A stretch of DNA of 62,379 bases from Zoogloea sp. (GCA_009026175.1 WBTZ01000007.1:1-62379); one strand, 5' to 3'; numbered from the stretch's first letter, positions 39,165 through 51,258 are shown. Numbers and translations are program-made. Notes: a model not told the origin generated them from the sequence alone.

Positions 39165-41543
39165 TCAGGCCCTCAGTTTCGCACCGAGGCTGTCCTCGGC
39201 GTGACGGGTCAGGGCAATCATCGCGGCATCCACTTCGGCATCCTCAAGAGTCCGCTGAGTTTCTTGCATAACTACGCGGAAAGCAAGGCTTTTCCGGTTC
39301 GGCTCGATACCCTTGCCCTGATACTGGTCGAACAGCTCGATATGCTGGACGATAGCCGGCGCGACCGACTGCAGGCCCTTCAGCAGGCTCGCTGCGGACA
39401 CCTGCTGATCCACCACCAGGGCCAGGTCACGGGTCACCGCCGGGAAGCGGGACACCTCCCGGTAGGCCGGGGTGCGGGTTTCCAGCAGGGCATCGAGTTC
39501 GATCTCGAAGACCACCGGCGCGGTGCCGAGTTCATAGCGCTGGACCCACACCGGGTGCAGCTCGCCGATGACGCCGATGGCACGGCCATCCAGCAGCACA
39601 CGGGCAGAACGGCCGGGGTGCAGGGCCGGGTGAGCGGCCCGCTCGAACTCCGCCACACGCGGGAACAGCAGGGCTTCGAGGTCGGCCTTGACGTCGTAGA
39701 AGTCGACGTTGCGGTTGCTCTCCCCCCATTGCTCGGGCCGCGCCAGGCCACCGGCCAGCGCGGCGATGCGCACGGGCTGGTAGTAACCCTCCACCGGCCT
39801 GCCGGCAGGGTCCTTGGCGAAGCAGCGGCCGATCTCGAAGACGCGGACACGGTTGGTCTGGCGCTTGCGGTTGGTCACCAGGTTGGCCACCAGGCCACCG
39901 ATCAGGGTGGAGCGCATCACACTCATCTGGCTGGCGATGGGGTTGGCCAGGCGCACCGGGTCGGCGTTGCCACCGAAATCCTTCTCCCAGGCCTCTTCGA
40001 CAAAGGCGAAGTTGATGACCTCCTGGTACTCGCGCCCCGCCACCAGGCGGCGCACGAACATGGTGTCGCGCTTCGCTTCGGGGCGCGGCAGCATGCTGAT
40101 GGGGCCCTTGGGGGCACGCACCGGGATGTTGTCATAGCCGTGAAGACGGGCGATCTCCTCGATGAGGTCTTCCTCGATCTCCAGGTCGAAGCGGTAGGAC
40201 GGCGGGGTCACGACGAAGTCGTCCCCCTCGCGGACCACCTGCAGGTTCAGGCGGCCGAACATGCCGGCCACTTCATCGGCGCTGAGCTCGATGCCCAGCA
40301 CCCGGCGCACGCGGGCCGCACGCAGGCGGATCGGCTTGCGCTGGGGCAGCTTGCCGGCCTCCACCGCATCGACGACCGGACCGGGCTGACCGCCGCAGAT
40401 GTCGAGGATCAGGCGGGTGGCGCGCTCGATGGCCTGGCCGGCCAGGGCGAAGTCCACACCCCGCTCGAAGCGATAGGAGGCGTCCGACGAGAAACCGTAG
40501 GCACGGGCACGACCGGCGATGGCATCGGGGGCAAAGAAGGCGCTCTCGAGGAACAGGTCGGTGGTGTCCAGGGTGATGCCGGAATCCTCACCCCCCATGA
40601 TGCCGGCGAGGGCCAGGGCCCGGGTTTCGTCGGCGATCAGCAGGGTGTCGGCTGCCGGGGTCACGGTCTGGCCATTGAGGAGCAGCACTTGCTCACCGGC
40701 CTTCGGGAATCGCACGTGGATCTTCCCGCCCAGCTTCGCCTCGTCGAAGGCGTGCAGCGGCTGGCCGAGCTCGAGCATCACGTAGTTGGTCACGTCCACC
40801 AACGCGCTGATGGAGCGGATGCCGCTACGCGCCAGGCGCTGCTTCATCCACTCGGGCGTCGGCGCCTTGGCATCCACGCCGCGGATGATCCGTCCGGAAT
40901 AACGCGGGCAGGCCTCGGCTGCGTCCAGCACGATGGCACGGCTGTCGCCGATCACCGCCGCCACCGGCTCGCAGGCCGGCAGACTCAGCGGCTGGCCGGT
41001 CAGGGCCGCCACTTCCCGGGCGATGCCGCTGAGGCTGAGGCAGTCGGCGCGGTTGGGCGTCAGCTTGATCGTGAACAGGGTGTCGTTGAGGGCGAGGTAG
41101 TCCCGCAGGTCGGTACCGACCGGCGCATCCTCGGGCAGCACCAGCAGACCGCTGCTTTCATCGGAGATGCCCAGCTCCTTGGCCGAGCACAGCATGCCGA
41201 AGGACTCGACACCGCGCAGCTTGGCCGCCTTGATGCCGAAACCGGCCAGGTCGGCGCCCACCAGCGCGCAGGGAATCCTGATGCCGGCGGCCGCATTGGG
41301 CGCGCCGCAGACGATCTGCAGCAGTTCGCCCTGCCCCGCATCCACCTTGCAGACGCGCAGCTTGTCGGCGTTGGGATGTTTTTCGGCCTCGATGATCTGC
41401 GCGACCACCACCTTGGAGAACACGGCGGCCACGCCGTCCTGCTCTTCCACTTCCAGCCCCGCCATGGTGAGCAAATGCCCCAGCGCATCCGAATCGAGAT
41501 CCGGACTGACGAAACTGCGCAACCAGAGTTCTGAGAATTGCAT
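39165..41543 (-). CDS. pheT: Phenylalanine-tRNA ligase beta subunit
   Basis: A 792-residue subunit of the alpha2-beta2 synthetase that charges tRNA-Phe. An EMAP-like tRNA-binding domain lies at about residues 40-150 ([20 protein letters not shown]), a B3/B4 editing domain includes RIIRGVDAK and the '[14 protein letters not shown]' stretch, followed by the B5 domain and a C-terminal ferredoxin-fold anticodon-binding domain ([20 protein letters not shown]). Only three bases separate it from pheS, so the subunits are co-translated. Confidence 0.98.
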   Translation of the reverse strand: MQFSELWLRSFVSPDLDSDALGHLLTMAGLEVEEQDGVAAVFSKVVVAQIIEAEKHPNADKLRVCKVDAGQGELLQIVCGAPNAAAGIRIPCALVGADLAGFGIKAAKLRGVESFGMLCSAKELGISDESSGLLVLPEDAPVGTDLRDYLALNDTLFTIKLTPNRADCLSLSGIAREVAALTGQPLSLPACEPVAAVIGDSRAIVLDAAEACPRYSGRIIRGVDAKAPTPEWMKQRLARSGIRSISALVDVTNYVMLELGQPLHAFDEAKLGGKIHVRFPKAGEQVLLLNGQTVTPAADTLLIADETRALALAGIMGGEDSGITLDTTDLFLESAFFAPDAIAGRARAYGFSSDASYRFERGVDFALAGQAIERATRLILDICGGQPGPVVDAVEAGKLPQRKPIRLRAARVRRVLGIELSADEVAGMFGRLNLQVVREGDDFVVTPPSYRFDLEIEEDLIEEIARLHGYDNIPVRAPKGPISMLPRPEAKRDTMFVRRLVAGREYQEVINFAFVEEAWEKDFGGNADPVRLANPIASQMSVMRSTLIGGLVANLVTNRKRQTNRVRVFEIGRCFAKDPAGRPVEGYYQPVRIAALAGGLARPEQWGESNRNVDFYDVKADLEALLFPRVAEFERAAHPALHPGRSARVLLDGRAIGVIGELHPVWVQRYELGTAPVVFEIELDALLETRTPAYREVSRFPAVTRDLALVVDQQVSAASLLKGLQSVAPAIVQHIELFDQYQGKGIEPNRKSLAFRVVMQETQRTLEDAEVDAAMIALTRHAEDSLGAKLRA

Positions 41544-41546
41544 GGC

Positions 41547-42650
<1,104 letters not shown>

Positions 42651-43010
42651 TTAAGCAGCGAGCTTGGCCTTGGCTTGTTCGGCGAGCGCCGCAAAAGCGG
42701 GCTTGTCGAACACGGCCAGGTCGGCCAGCACCTTGCGGTCCACTTCGATGGAGGCCTTCTTGAGGCCGTTCATGAAGCGGCTGTAGGTCAGACCGACTTC
42801 ACGCGCGGCGGCGTTGATACGGGCGATCCACAGGGCGCGGAACTGGCGCTTGCGCTGACGACGGTCACGGTAGGCGTATTGGCCTGCCTTCATCACCGCC
42901 TGTTTGGCGATGCGGTATACGTTCTTGCGACGGCCGCGGTAACCCTTGGCTTGATCGAGGACCTTCTTGTGACGGGCACGTGCGGTTACACCGCGTTTAA
43001 CTCGGGGCAT
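42651..43010 (-). CDS. rplT: 50S ribosomal protein L20
   Basis: A 119-residue basic protein, typical length. It binds 23S rRNA early in large subunit assembly. It contains the conserved [20 protein letters not shown] start and [20 protein letters not shown] region. It represses the rpmI-rplT mRNA in E. coli; that is known of the family, and I did not identify the operator here. Confidence 0.98.
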   Translation of the reverse strand: MPRVKRGVTARARHKKVLDQAKGYRGRRKNVYRIAKQAVMKAGQYAYRDRRQRKRQFRALWIARINAAAREVGLTYSRFMNGLKKASIEVDRKVLADLAVFDKPAFAALAEQAKAKLAA

Positions 43011-43024
43011 TGCGTTCTCCTAAA

Positions 43025-43222
43025 TCAAGCGTAGGGCATCATGGCGCGGATGGACTTTTCGTCCGCAGCGTGGACGGCAGTCATGCCGCGCAGCTGGCGC
43101 TTGCTCTTGGTGGTCTTCTTGGTCAGGATGTGGCGCTTGAACGCCTGCGAACGCTTGATGCTACCGCTAGCGCGGACCTTGAACCGTTTTGCGGCCCCGC
43201 TCTTGGTCTTCATCTTGGGCAT
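43025..43222 (-). CDS. rpmI: 50S ribosomal protein L35
   Basis: A 65-residue, highly basic protein of normal length with the conserved start [20 protein letters not shown] and [14 protein letters not shown]. It lies between infC and rplT as usual. Confidence 0.98.
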   Translation of the reverse strand: MPKMKTKSGAAKRFKVRASGSIKRSQAFKRHILTKKTTKSKRQLRGMTAVHAADEKSIRAMMPYA

Positions 43223-43365
43223 GAAGTACTCCAGCTTATGACATGGCCCCGGGTGGCTTCCGACTTCCGGAAACGCTTCAACAACCCGTCACCACTTGTT
43301 TACGGCGGACTATTCTGCCCGCCGTCTTCCGGCACCCGGACAGCTTTCGGGTGCCTGAAATTCTC

Positions 43366-43887
43366 TTAATGCTTCTTCTTCGGCGCGATGACCATGATCA
43401 TCTGGCGCCCTTCCATCTTCGGCATCTGCTCGACCATCGCGATTTCTTCGAGGTCGGCCTTGATGCGCTCAAGCTGGCGCATGCCGAATTCCTGGTGGGC
43501 CATTTCACGGCCACGGAAACGGAGGGTCACCTTCGCCTTGTCGCCTTCGTTCAGGAACTTGATCAGGTTCCGCAGCTTGATCTGGTAGTCGTTCTCGTCC
43601 GTACCCGGACGGAGCTTCACTTCCTTGACCTGGATCTGCTTCTGCTTCTGCTTGGCTTCGTGGGCGCGCTTGGCTTCTTCGTACTTGTACTTGCCGAAGT
43701 CCATCAGGCGACACACCGGCGGCTTCGCCATCGGCGCGATCTCTACCAGATCGACACCTGCTTCTTCAGCCGCTTCCAATGCAGCACGCAGAGAAACGAT
43801 GCCGATCTGCTCACCGTCCTCACCCGTCAGGCGCACTTCCGGCACGCTAATTTCACCGTTGATGCGCAGCTTCTTATCCTGAGCGAT
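43366..43887 (-). CDS. infC: Translation initiation factor IF-3, AUC start
   Basis: The 173-residue factor prevents premature 50S joining and checks the start codon. The N-domain runs from [13 protein letters not shown] to the linker ([16 protein letters not shown]); the C-domain follows ([20 protein letters not shown]). The first codon must be ATC at 43885-43887: the conserved N-terminal residues require it, TAA lies in frame two codons upstream, and GGAG sits nine bases before it. A GTG at 43845 would remove 14 conserved residues. Rare start codons on infC (AUU in E. coli) let IF-3 repress its own synthesis. Confidence 0.95.
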   Translation of the reverse strand: MAQDKKLRINGEISVPEVRLTGEDGEQIGIVSLRAALEAAEEAGVDLVEIAPMAKPPVCRLMDFGKYKYEEAKRAHEAKQKQKQIQVKEVKLRPGTDENDYQIKLRNLIKFLNEGDKAKVTLRFRGREMAHQEFGMRQLERIKADLEEIAMVEQMPKMEGRQMIMVIAPKKKH

Positions 43888-43916
43888 GGTTTAAATCTCC
43901 ATAGAAAACAAAAAAA

Positions 43917-45833
43917 TCAGGCCGTGCCGGCAAACGAAGAGATTTCGTCTTGCCAACGCTCGACAATCTTATCGAGGGACATTTGACCGAGATCCTGATT
44001 ACCACGGGCGCGGACGGCCACTACGTCAGCTGCCTTTTCTTTGTCACCCACGACCAGCAGGTAAGGCAGCTTTCTTACGCTATGTTCGCGTATTTTATAA
44101 GTAATCTTCTCGTTGCGCAAATCTGCCTCAACCCGGAAGCCACGTGCCCGGAGGGTTTTGACGACTTCCGTCACGTAATCCGCCTGGGATTCGGAGATAT
44201 TCAGCACCACCGCCTGCACCGGAGCCAGCCACAGGGGCAAGGCGCCGGCGTGGTTTTCGATCAGGATGCCGATGAAACGCTCCAGCGAACCGAGGATGGC
44301 CCGGTGCAGCATCACGGGCGTGTGGCGACCGTTGTCCTCGCCGACATACTCGGCCCCCAGGCGTGCCGGCATGGAAAAGTCCACCTGGACGGTGCCGCAC
44401 TGCCAGGAGCGGCCGATGGCGTCCTTGATGTGGAATTCGATCTTCGGGCCGTAGAAGGCGCCTTCACCAGGCAGCTCCTCCCACTCCAGGCCGCTGGCCC
44501 GCAGCGCGGCGCGCAGCGCGCCTTCCGCCTTGTCCCACACCTCGTCCGAGCCCACCCGGCTGTCAGGGCGCAGGGCCAGCTTGACCGCCACATCCTTGAA
44601 ACCGAAGTCCGCATACACCTTGCGCACCAGGGAGTTGAACGCCGTCACCTCGGACTCGATCTGATCCTCGGTACAGAAGACGTGGCCGTCATCCTGGGTG
44701 AAGCCACGCACCCGCATGATGCCGTGCAGCGCCCCGGACGGCTCGTTGCGGTGACAGGCACCGAACTCGCCATAGCGCAGGGGCAGTTCGCGATAGGAGC
44801 GCAGATCGGAATTGAAGATCTGGATATGACCCGGGCAGTTCATCGGCTTCACCGCGTAGTCACGACTTTCCGACTCGGTGGTGAACATGTTGGCCTTGTA
44901 GTGCTCCCAGTGCCCGGACTTCTCCCACAGGGAGCGATCCAGGATCTGCGGGCAACGCACCTCCTGGTAGCCGTTGTCGCGATAGACGGCGCGCATGTAC
45001 TGCTCGACCGCCTGCCAGACCGTCCAGCCGTTGGGATGCCAGAACACCAGGCCCGGCGCCTCTTCCTGCAGATGGAAGAGATCCAGCTGCTTGCCGAGGC
45101 GGCGGTGGTCGCGCTTTTCGGCCTCTTCCAGCATGTGCAGGTAGGCCTCCTGCTCTTCCTTCTTGGCCCAGGCCGTGCCGTAAATGCGCTGCAGCATCTC
45201 GTTCTTCGAGTCGCCTCGCCAGTAGGCACCCGCCACCTTCATGAGCTTGAAGACCTTCAGCTTGCCGGTGGAAGGCACGTGAGGACCACGGCACAGGTCG
45301 GTGAAATCACCCTCCCGATACAGGGAGACATCCTCTCCCTGGGGGATCGAGGCAATGATCTCGGCCTTGTAATGCTCGCCGATCGACTTGAAGTAGGCCA
45401 CCGCCTCATCCCGCGGCAGCACGCTGCGCTCGACAGGGATATCACGCTTGGCCAGCTCGGTCATGCGGGCCTCGATCTTCTCCAGATCCTCGGGCGTGAA
45501 CGGACGCTTGTAGGAGAAATCGTAGAAGAAGCCGTTTTCGATCACCGGGCCGATGGTCACCTGCGCTTCCGGAAACAGCTCCTTCACCGCATAGGCCAGC
45601 AGGTGGGCCGTGGAGTGACGGATGACCTCCAGGCCATCCGGATCCTTGTCGGTCACGATGGCCAGGGCCACGTCGCCCTCGATGAGATACGAGGTATCCA
45701 CCAGCTTGCCATCGACCTTGCCGGCCAGGGCCGCCTTGGCCAGACCGGCACCGATGGAGGCGGCGACCTGGGCGATCGTCACGGGCTGCTCGAAACTGCG
45801 TACGGAACCGTCGGGCAAGGTGATGTTGGGCAT
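43917..45833 (-). CDS. thrS: Threonine-tRNA ligase
   Basis: The 638-residue class II synthetase has an N-terminal TGS domain ([18 protein letters not shown]), an editing domain with [16 protein letters not shown], a catalytic core with the zinc-binding MNCPGH segment, and a C-terminal anticodon-binding domain. It heads the thrS-infC-rpmI-rplT operon, 29 bases before infC. A strong hairpin with U-run ends about 27 bases before its ATG and may limit read-through from the upstream tRNA gene. Confidence 0.98.
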   Translation of the reverse strand: MPNITLPDGSVRSFEQPVTIAQVAASIGAGLAKAALAGKVDGKLVDTSYLIEGDVALAIVTDKDPDGLEVIRHSTAHLLAYAVKELFPEAQVTIGPVIENGFFYDFSYKRPFTPEDLEKIEARMTELAKRDIPVERSVLPRDEAVAYFKSIGEHYKAEIIASIPQGEDVSLYREGDFTDLCRGPHVPSTGKLKVFKLMKVAGAYWRGDSKNEMLQRIYGTAWAKKEEQEAYLHMLEEAEKRDHRRLGKQLDLFHLQEEAPGLVFWHPNGWTVWQAVEQYMRAVYRDNGYQEVRCPQILDRSLWEKSGHWEHYKANMFTTESESRDYAVKPMNCPGHIQIFNSDLRSYRELPLRYGEFGACHRNEPSGALHGIMRVRGFTQDDGHVFCTEDQIESEVTAFNSLVRKVYADFGFKDVAVKLALRPDSRVGSDEVWDKAEGALRAALRASGLEWEELPGEGAFYGPKIEFHIKDAIGRSWQCGTVQVDFSMPARLGAEYVGEDNGRHTPVMLHRAILGSLERFIGILIENHAGALPLWLAPVQAVVLNISESQADYVTEVVKTLRARGFRVEADLRNEKITYKIREHSVRKLPYLLVVGDKEKAADVVAVRARGNQDLGQMSLDKIVERWQDEISSFAGTA

Positions 45834-45860
45834 GAGGGCTCGCTTCGGAAAATTCAGGGC

Positions 45861-45891
45861 AAAAAAAAAGTGCGGACGAGCCGCACTTTTT
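45861..45891 (-). terminator. Strong terminator between tRNA-Val and thrS
   Basis: AAAAAGTGCGG (45865-45875) and CCGCACTTTTT (45881-45891) form an 11-bp stem with a run of T on the minus strand. It lies within the thrS leader, so it either ends the tRNA transcript or works as an attenuator of thrS. Confidence 0.8.
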
Positions 45892-45979
45892 CTTTTTTGG
45901 AAAACGCCTTACAGCAGACTCGTTATTACCTAGCCTTAGCGCTGCAAGTTCGAGACATTCGTTTTCCTTCTTAGGTGTT

Positions 45980-46055
45980 TGGTAGGCGCGATTGGACTCG
46001 AACCAACGACCCCCACCATGTCAAGGTGGTGCTCTAACCAGCTGAGCTACGCGCC
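45980..46055 (-). tRNA. tRNA-Val (anticodon GAC)
   Basis: The minus strand reads a complete cloverleaf of 76 nt. The acceptor starts GGCGCG and pairs with CGCGCC before ACCA. The D-arm is GCTCAGCTGGTTAGAGC. The anticodon stem CCACC / GGTGG has loop TTGACAT, giving anticodon GAC. The T-arm contains GGTTCGAGTCC. CCA is encoded (45980-45982). It decodes GUC and GUU valine codons. Confidence 0.97.
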
Positions 46056-46103
46056 TAAGAAGCCCGCATTATAGACGGTTCCCAGAACCTGTCAACTACT
46101 TCT

Positions 46104-46919
46104 TCAAATTACTTTATCAAGACCCGATTCCGGCCAGGCCGCCAGGAAGCGCTTCCAGTGCTCCGCCTCCAGGCGCCCCAGGGCTTCCTTCACGAAAGCC
46201 AGCTCCGCCTCATAGTGCTGGCGATCGATGGTGCCCCGCATCAGCTGGAAACGCAGGAACACGAGATAAGTGTTAACGACGTCGGTTTCGCAGTAATCGC
46301 GGATATCGGCAATCCGCCCTTCGCAGTACCCCTTCCAGACCGCAGAGCCATCCATGCCCAGCTTGCCCGGAAAGCCCATCAGCTTGGCCAGGTCGTCGAG
46401 CGGCGCGCTGGCCCTCGGCTGGTACAAGGCCAGCAGGTCCATCAGGTCCAGGTGACGCAGGTGATAGCGGCCGATGTAGTTGTTCCACTTGAACTCCCGG
46501 GAGTCCACATAATCCCCGTCGCCCAGATCCCAGTAGCGGGGCGCCGTCACGCCGTGCAGCATCCCGCGATAGTGAAGCACGGGCAGATCGAAGCCACCAC
46601 CGTTCCACGACACCAGCTGCGGCGTAAACCGCTCGATGCCGTCAAAGAAGCGCTGGATGATCTGCCCTTCCTGACAGTCAGGCTCGGACAAGGAGAAGAC
46701 CCGGAACTGGGAAGCATCCCGCAGCACGCAGGAGATGGTGACCACCCGCTGCAGGTGATGGGGCAGGAAATCGTTGCCGGTGGCCGCCCGACGCTGCTGG
46801 AAAGCGTATTCGGCCACCTCCTCGTCGCCCAGGTCCTGCGGCAGGCCATGCAGGCAGCGGATCCCCGCCACGTCGGGAATGGTCTCGATGTCGAAGACGA
46901 GTGTGGTCGGCATGGTCAT
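46104..46919 (-). CDS. PolB-like 3'-5' exonuclease (DEDDy type)
   Basis: A 271-residue stand-alone exonuclease resembling the proofreading domain of family B DNA polymerases. Exo I is VFDIETIPD (D10, E12 region). Exo II is in LVSWNGGGFDLPVLHYR. Exo III is Y-C-E-T-D in IRDYCETDVVNTY. It is known in proteobacteria as a predicted PolB exonuclease-like protein; its in vivo substrate is unclear. It ends before the tRNA-Val gene and follows cysM by two bases. Confidence 0.88.
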   Translation of the reverse strand: MTMPTTLVFDIETIPDVAGIRCLHGLPQDLGDEEVAEYAFQQRRAATGNDFLPHHLQRVVTISCVLRDASQFRVFSLSEPDCQEGQIIQRFFDGIERFTPQLVSWNGGGFDLPVLHYRGMLHGVTAPRYWDLGDGDYVDSREFKWNNYIGRYHLRHLDLMDLLALYQPRASAPLDDLAKLMGFPGKLGMDGSAVWKGYCEGRIADIRDYCETDVVNTYLVFLRFQLMRGTIDRQHYEAELAFVKEALGRLEAEHWKRFLAAWPESGLDKVI

Positions 46920-46921
46920 GG

Positions 46922-47812
46922 TCAGGCGGGAAAGACACCGGTGGACAGGTAGCGGTCGCCACGGTCACAGACGATGGAGACGATCACCGCGTTCTCGACC
47001 TGCTCGGCGAGGCGCAGCGCCACGTGCATCGCACCGCCGGAAGAGATGCCGGCAAAGATGCCCTCCTCCCTGGCCAGGCGGCGGGTCATTTCCTCGGCAT
47101 CGGCCTGCCCCACGTACTCCAGCTGATCCACCCGGGACTTGTCGTAGATGCTGGGCAGGTAGGCTTCCGGCCACTTGCGGATCCCGGGGATCTGCGCCCC
47201 TTCGGTCGGCTGACAGCCGATGATGCGGATGTCCGGATTGCGCGACTTGAGGTAGGTGGAGGCCCCCATGATGGTGCCGGTGGTGCCCATGCTGCTGATG
47301 AAGTGGGTGATGGTGCCGCCGGTCTGCTCCCAGATCTCGGGGCCGGTGCCTTCGATGTGGGCCCGCGGATTGTCCTGGTTGGCAAACTGATCGAGGATCA
47401 CCCCCTTGCCTTCGTCGCGCATCCGCTCCGCCACATCGCGGGCCAGTTCCATGCCACCCTCCTTGGGGGTCAGCACCAGCTCGGCGCCAAAGGCACGCAT
47501 GGTCTGGCGGCGTTCGATGCTCTGGTTCTCCGGCATCACCAGGATCATGCCGTAGCCGCGGATCGCCGCGGCCATCGCCAGGGCAATGCCGGTGTTGCCG
47601 CTGGTGGCTTCGATCAGGGTATGGCCCGGGCTGATGTCCCCCCGCTCCTCGGCATGCAGGATCATGGACAGCGCCGGGCGATCCTTGACCGACCCGGCCG
47701 GATTGTTCCCCTCCAGCTTGGCCAGGATGACGTTGTTGCGGCCGGCCGTGATGCGTTTGAGGCGCACCAGGGGCGTCTGCCCCACGTAGTCCTCGAGAGT
47801 CTTGAATTCCAT
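46922..47812 (-). CDS. cysM: Cysteine synthase B
   Basis: The 296-residue PLP enzyme makes cysteine (or S-sulfocysteine) from O-acetylserine. PLP lysine lies in NPAGSVKDRPALSM; the substrate loop is TSGNTGIALA; MPENQSIERR and the Arg-rich middle follow the CysM subgroup more than CysK. I started at ATG 47810-47812 (MEFKTLEDYVGQTPLVRLKR), the conserved N-terminus; a longer upstream frame is not supported. Confidence 0.94.
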   Translation of the reverse strand: MEFKTLEDYVGQTPLVRLKRITAGRNNVILAKLEGNNPAGSVKDRPALSMILHAEERGDISPGHTLIEATSGNTGIALAMAAAIRGYGMILVMPENQSIERRQTMRAFGAELVLTPKEGGMELARDVAERMRDEGKGVILDQFANQDNPRAHIEGTGPEIWEQTGGTITHFISSMGTTGTIMGASTYLKSRNPDIRIIGCQPTEGAQIPGIRKWPEAYLPSIYDKSRVDQLEYVGQADAEEMTRRLAREEGIFAGISSGGAMHVALRLAEQVENAVIVSIVCDRGDRYLSTGVFPA

Positions 47813-47924
47813 GGCGCTCACCAGAGTCGAAAGTTGGAGTTGGGGCAGATGATACCGAATGCAGCCCCCAAGGACGGCAGGCGCGCCCATGGATTTGTTG
47901 CAGTACGGTAACGACAAAGTGAAA

Positions 47925-47948
47925 AGAGGGCTTCCTGGGAAGCCCTCT
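47925..47948 (-). terminator. Intrinsic terminator after UDP-glucose dehydrogenase gene
   Basis: AGAGGGCTTCC and GGAAGCCCTCT form an 11-bp stem, followed on the minus strand by TTTTC. It separates the dehydrogenase gene from cysM. Confidence 0.85.
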
Positions 47949-47971
47949 GCGACACACAGCACCCGGGAAAA

Positions 47972-49294
47972 TCAGGGGCGGCCGATGCTCAGGTAGGTCA
48001 GCCCTGCCTCGCGGGGCAGCTTGGGATCAAAGAGGTTGCGGCCGTCGAAGATGATCGGGGTCTTGAGCTTGTCCTTGATCACGCTGAAATCGGGGCTGCG
48101 GAATTCCTTCCACTCGGTCACGATCAGCAGCGCATCGGCGCCATCCAGGGCCTGCATCGGGCGCTCGGCATAACGCAGGCGCGGCTCGTCGCCGAAAATG
48201 CGGGCCGTCTCGGCCATGGCCACCGGATCGTAGGCGGTGACCGTCGCCCCACGCTTGAACAGCTCGGCAATGATCACCCGGCTCGGCGCCTCGCGCATGT
48301 CGTCGGTGTTGGGCTTGAAGGCCAGCCCCCAGATAGCGAAGTGGAGGCCGGAGAGATCCTCGCCAAAACGGGCCACCACCTTGTTCACCAGCACCTGCTT
48401 CTGGGCATCGTTGGCTTCCTCCACCGCGTTGAGCACGCGCAGGGCATGCCCTTCGTCGGCGCCGGTGCGGATCAGGGCCTTCACGTCCTTGGGGAAACAG
48501 GATCCGCCGTAGCCGCAGCCGGCGTACAGAAAGTGATAGCCGATGCGCGGGTCGCTGCCGATCCCCTGGCGCACCAGCTCGATGTCGGCCCCGAGGGACT
48601 CGGCCAGCAGGGCGAGCTCATTCATGAAGCTGATGCGGGTGGCCAGCATGGCATTGGCCGCATACTTGGTGAGCTCGGCACTGCGCAGATCCATGATCAG
48701 CAGCTTTTCGTGGTTGCGCTGGAAAGGCGCGTACAAGGCCTTCATCAGGAAGATCGCCTGATCGTCCTCGGCCCCCACGACGATGCGGTCGGGACGCATG
48801 AAGTCGTCCACCGCCGCCCCCTCCTTGAGGAACTCGGGGTTCGACACGATGCTGTAGGGGATGGCCGCGCCACGGGCATCGAGCTCGGCCTGGACCGCCG
48901 CCTTGACCTTGTCGGCGGTGCCGACCGGGACCGTGCTCTTGTCCACGATCACCTTGTAGTCGGTCATGTGCCGGCCGATGGCACGGGCCGCCGACAGGAC
49001 ATACTGCAGATCGGCGGAGCCATCCTCGTCGGGCGGCGTGCCCACGGCGATGAACTGGATGGTGCCGAACTGGACGGCGTCCTGCACATTGGTCGTGAAA
49101 TGCAAACGGCCGGCCGCCACATTGCGGGCGACAACCTGATCGAGCCCGGGCTCGTGAATGGGAATGCCACCTTCCTCGAGAATCCGGATCTTCTCCGGAT
49201 CGAGGTCGAGGCACAGCACGTCGTTGCCCATCTCCGCCAGACAGGCCCCGGAGACAAGCCCCACATAACCCGTGCCAACCACCGTAATCTTCAT
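47972..49294 (-). CDS. UDP-glucose 6-dehydrogenase
   Basis: The 440-residue enzyme oxidises UDP-glucose to UDP-glucuronate with two NAD+, feeding capsule, exopolysaccharide and lipopolysaccharide synthesis. It has an N-terminal Rossmann motif [20 protein letters not shown], a substrate loop [20 protein letters not shown], and a catalytic Cys in [15 protein letters not shown]. It lies directly downstream of lapB, the regulator of lipopolysaccharide synthesis, in the same direction. Confidence 0.96.
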   Translation of the reverse strand: MKITVVGTGYVGLVSGACLAEMGNDVLCLDLDPEKIRILEEGGIPIHEPGLDQVVARNVAAGRLHFTTNVQDAVQFGTIQFIAVGTPPDEDGSADLQYVLSAARAIGRHMTDYKVIVDKSTVPVGTADKVKAAVQAELDARGAAIPYSIVSNPEFLKEGAAVDDFMRPDRIVVGAEDDQAIFLMKALYAPFQRNHEKLLIMDLRSAELTKYAANAMLATRISFMNELALLAESLGADIELVRQGIGSDPRIGYHFLYAGCGYGGSCFPKDVKALIRTGADEGHALRVLNAVEEANDAQKQVLVNKVVARFGEDLSGLHFAIWGLAFKPNTDDMREAPSRVIIAELFKRGATVTAYDPVAMAETARIFGDEPRLRYAERPMQALDGADALLIVTEWKEFRSPDFSVIKDKLKTPIIFDGRNLFDPKLPREAGLTYLSIGRP

Positions 49295-49377
49295 ATGAAT
49301 GTTCCCGCGAGAATTCCAGGTGAAATTTCAGTCAAACCCCGGCACTCCGTCTCACTCGAGTGCTGCCCCGTGGCGAC

Positions 49378-50553
49378 TCAGGGGGTCAGATCGAATTCTT
49401 CGGTACGCCGGGGCGGATAGGTTTCCCAACCGCCGCAGGCCGGACAGCGCCAGTAAAACTGACGCGCCTTGAAGCCACAGGCATCGCAGCGATAGCGCGC
49501 CACCCGACGGGTGTGGCCATGCACGAGGCCCTTGACCAACTCAATATCCATCCGCTGCTCGGCCGGTGCCGTCAGCAGCGCTGCCTCCAGCAGCTTGTCG
49601 AGGCCCAGCAGGGTCGGGTTGCGCTGCAGCTCGTCCCGCACCAGATGGTAGGCCGCCGACGCGCCCTCCTTCTGCAGTTCCCACTGGAACAAGGCATCCA
49701 GCAGATCCAGCGACGGATACTTCTCCAAGTAGCTGCGCAGCAGTTGCATGCCCTGCTCGAGACTGCCCAGACGCCGATAGGCGTCCATCAGACGCTCGGC
49801 CACCAGCGCCAGATAGACGGGATTCTGGCTCTCCACCTTCTTCCAGGCTTCCAGCGCCTCCTGGTCGTCACCCTGCGCGGCATGCAGATCGCCCAGCAAC
49901 ATGCTCGCACGCACGGATTTCCGGTTCATTTCGAGGGCCCGCCGCAATGCAGTCAAGGCCTCGTCGAAGCGGGAGTTGGCCAGGTGATCGGACGCCAGCT
50001 CGCAGTGGAAGTTGGCCACTTCCTTTTCCCACAGGGCGCTTTCGTGGCCCGGCAGGGCCTCCGCGATATCAATGGCCTTGCGCCAGTCCTTTTCCTGCTG
50101 ATAGATGTCGAGCAGGTTCTTCAGGGCAAACTCATTGAGGCGCGTGCCGCGCAGTTGCGCAAACACCGCCTCGGCCCGGTCAAGCAGGCCGGCCTTGAGG
50201 AAATCGAGCCCCAGTTCGGAGGTGGCCTGCAGGCGCTGATCGTCCGACAGGTCGTCGCGATCGATCAGGTTCTGGTGCATCCGGATCGCCCTGTCGGTTT
50301 CGCCACGACGGCGGAACAGGCTGCCCAGGGCAAAGTGCAGCTCGACAGTCTGATTGTCGATCTTCACGGCCTCGATGAAGGCGTCAATGGCCTTGTCGGG
50401 CTGCTCGTTGAGCAGGAAATTGAGACCGGTCAGGTAGGTGCGTGGCAAGGCCCGCGACTCCTTGACCAGGTGCTTGATGTCAATCCGTGCCGCCAGCCAC
50501 CCCAGGACGAAGAACAGGGGGAAGGCCAGCAGCCACCACAACTCGAATTCCAT
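49378..50553 (-). CDS. lapB: Lipopolysaccharide assembly protein LapB
   Basis: A 391-residue inner membrane protein that controls LpxC stability and so lipopolysaccharide amount. It has an N-terminal membrane anchor (WWLLAFPLFFVLGWLAA), several TPR repeats (LHFALGSLFRRRGETDRAIR and others), and a C-terminal rubredoxin-like zinc knuckle (YRCDACGFKAR and WRCPACGGWE). I started at ATG 50551-50553, giving the standard N-terminus; LapA ends four bases upstream. Confidence 0.95.
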   Translation of the reverse strand: MEFELWWLLAFPLFFVLGWLAARIDIKHLVKESRALPRTYLTGLNFLLNEQPDKAIDAFIEAVKIDNQTVELHFALGSLFRRRGETDRAIRMHQNLIDRDDLSDDQRLQATSELGLDFLKAGLLDRAEAVFAQLRGTRLNEFALKNLLDIYQQEKDWRKAIDIAEALPGHESALWEKEVANFHCELASDHLANSRFDEALTALRRALEMNRKSVRASMLLGDLHAAQGDDQEALEAWKKVESQNPVYLALVAERLMDAYRRLGSLEQGMQLLRSYLEKYPSLDLLDALFQWELQKEGASAAYHLVRDELQRNPTLLGLDKLLEAALLTAPAEQRMDIELVKGLVHGHTRRVARYRCDACGFKARQFYWRCPACGGWETYPPRRTEEFDLTP

Positions 50554-50557
50554 GGAT

Positions 50558-50863
50558 TCAGTAGGTCTCAGGCAGGTCCGGACCGTCGGCCACGGGCGGC
50601 CTGACACGGACATCCGGAGCGGCGCGATGGCCACTGCGGCGGAGATTGTCGATCTCCCGGTGCTGTCGGTAGAGGATGGAGAGCGTTGCCGTTACACCGA
50701 CCAGTACGCCAACCACCACGAATAGAAGGATCACGAGAACCAGCGGCATCTGCCACTGCGCCCCGAAAAAGAACCGCAAGATGACGACGTCGTCATTCTT
50801 GACGGCGAAGCCGAAGAGCAGGAGGAATAAAAACAGCCGGAGAATCCAGATAAGGGCGCGCAT
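50558..50863 (-). CDS. lapA: Lipopolysaccharide assembly protein LapA
   Basis: A 101-residue membrane protein with two hydrophobic helices (ALIWILRLFLFLLLFGFAVK and MPLVLVILLFVVVGVLVGVT) and a charged cytoplasmic tail. It is the LapB partner. ATG 50861-50863 was chosen because it begins just before the first membrane helix and has GGGG upstream. Order ihfB-lapA-lapB is conserved in proteobacteria. Confidence 0.92.
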   Translation of the reverse strand: MRALIWILRLFLFLLLFGFAVKNDDVVILRFFFGAQWQMPLVLVILLFVVVGVLVGVTATLSILYRQHREIDNLRRSGHRAAPDVRVRPPVADGPDLPETY

Positions 50864-50888
50864 GCCCCAAATTATCCCCGACGTGGAC

Positions 50889-50918
50889 AAAAAAAAGAAG
50901 GCGGCTTTCGCCGCCTTC
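50889..50918 (-). terminator. Intrinsic terminator after ihfB
   Basis: GAAGGCGGC and GCCGCCTTC form a 9-bp stem with TTTT loop; the minus strand continues into eight T. It lies between ihfB and lapA, so lapA probably has some transcription of its own. Confidence 0.85.
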
Positions 50919-50962
50919 CGTTTCAGGCTCGGGCTTCCGGACCGGAAACCGTCGGATGGGCC

Positions 50963-51247
50963 TCAACCCATCATATCGACGCGCTCCCGCAGTTCCTTGC
51001 CGGCCTTAAAATGCGGAACATACTTCTCCGGCACCTGGACTTTTTCCCCCGACTTCGGATTGCGTCCGACCCGGGGAGGCCGGTAATTCAAGGCAAAGCT
51101 GCCAAAACCGCGGATCTCGATACGATCACCCCGCGACAAGGCGTCGGTCATCGCATCGAGGATCATCTTTACCGCGAATTCGGCGTCCTTCGCGACCAGC
51201 TGGGGAAAACGCTCCGCCAGCCGGGCGATGAGCTCCGACTTCGTCAT
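50963..51247 (-). CDS. ihfB: Integration host factor subunit beta
   Basis: A 94-residue partner of IhfA. It has the dimer helices ([20 protein letters not shown]), the [20 protein letters not shown] core, and the DNA arm with [12 protein letters not shown] containing the intercalating Pro. It follows rpsA by 11 bases, the usual arrangement. Confidence 0.97.
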   Translation of the reverse strand: MTKSELIARLAERFPQLVAKDAEFAVKMILDAMTDALSRGDRIEIRGFGSFALNYRPPRVGRNPKSGEKVQVPEKYVPHFKAGKELRERVDMMG

Positions 51248-51258
51248 GCCTGAACCGC

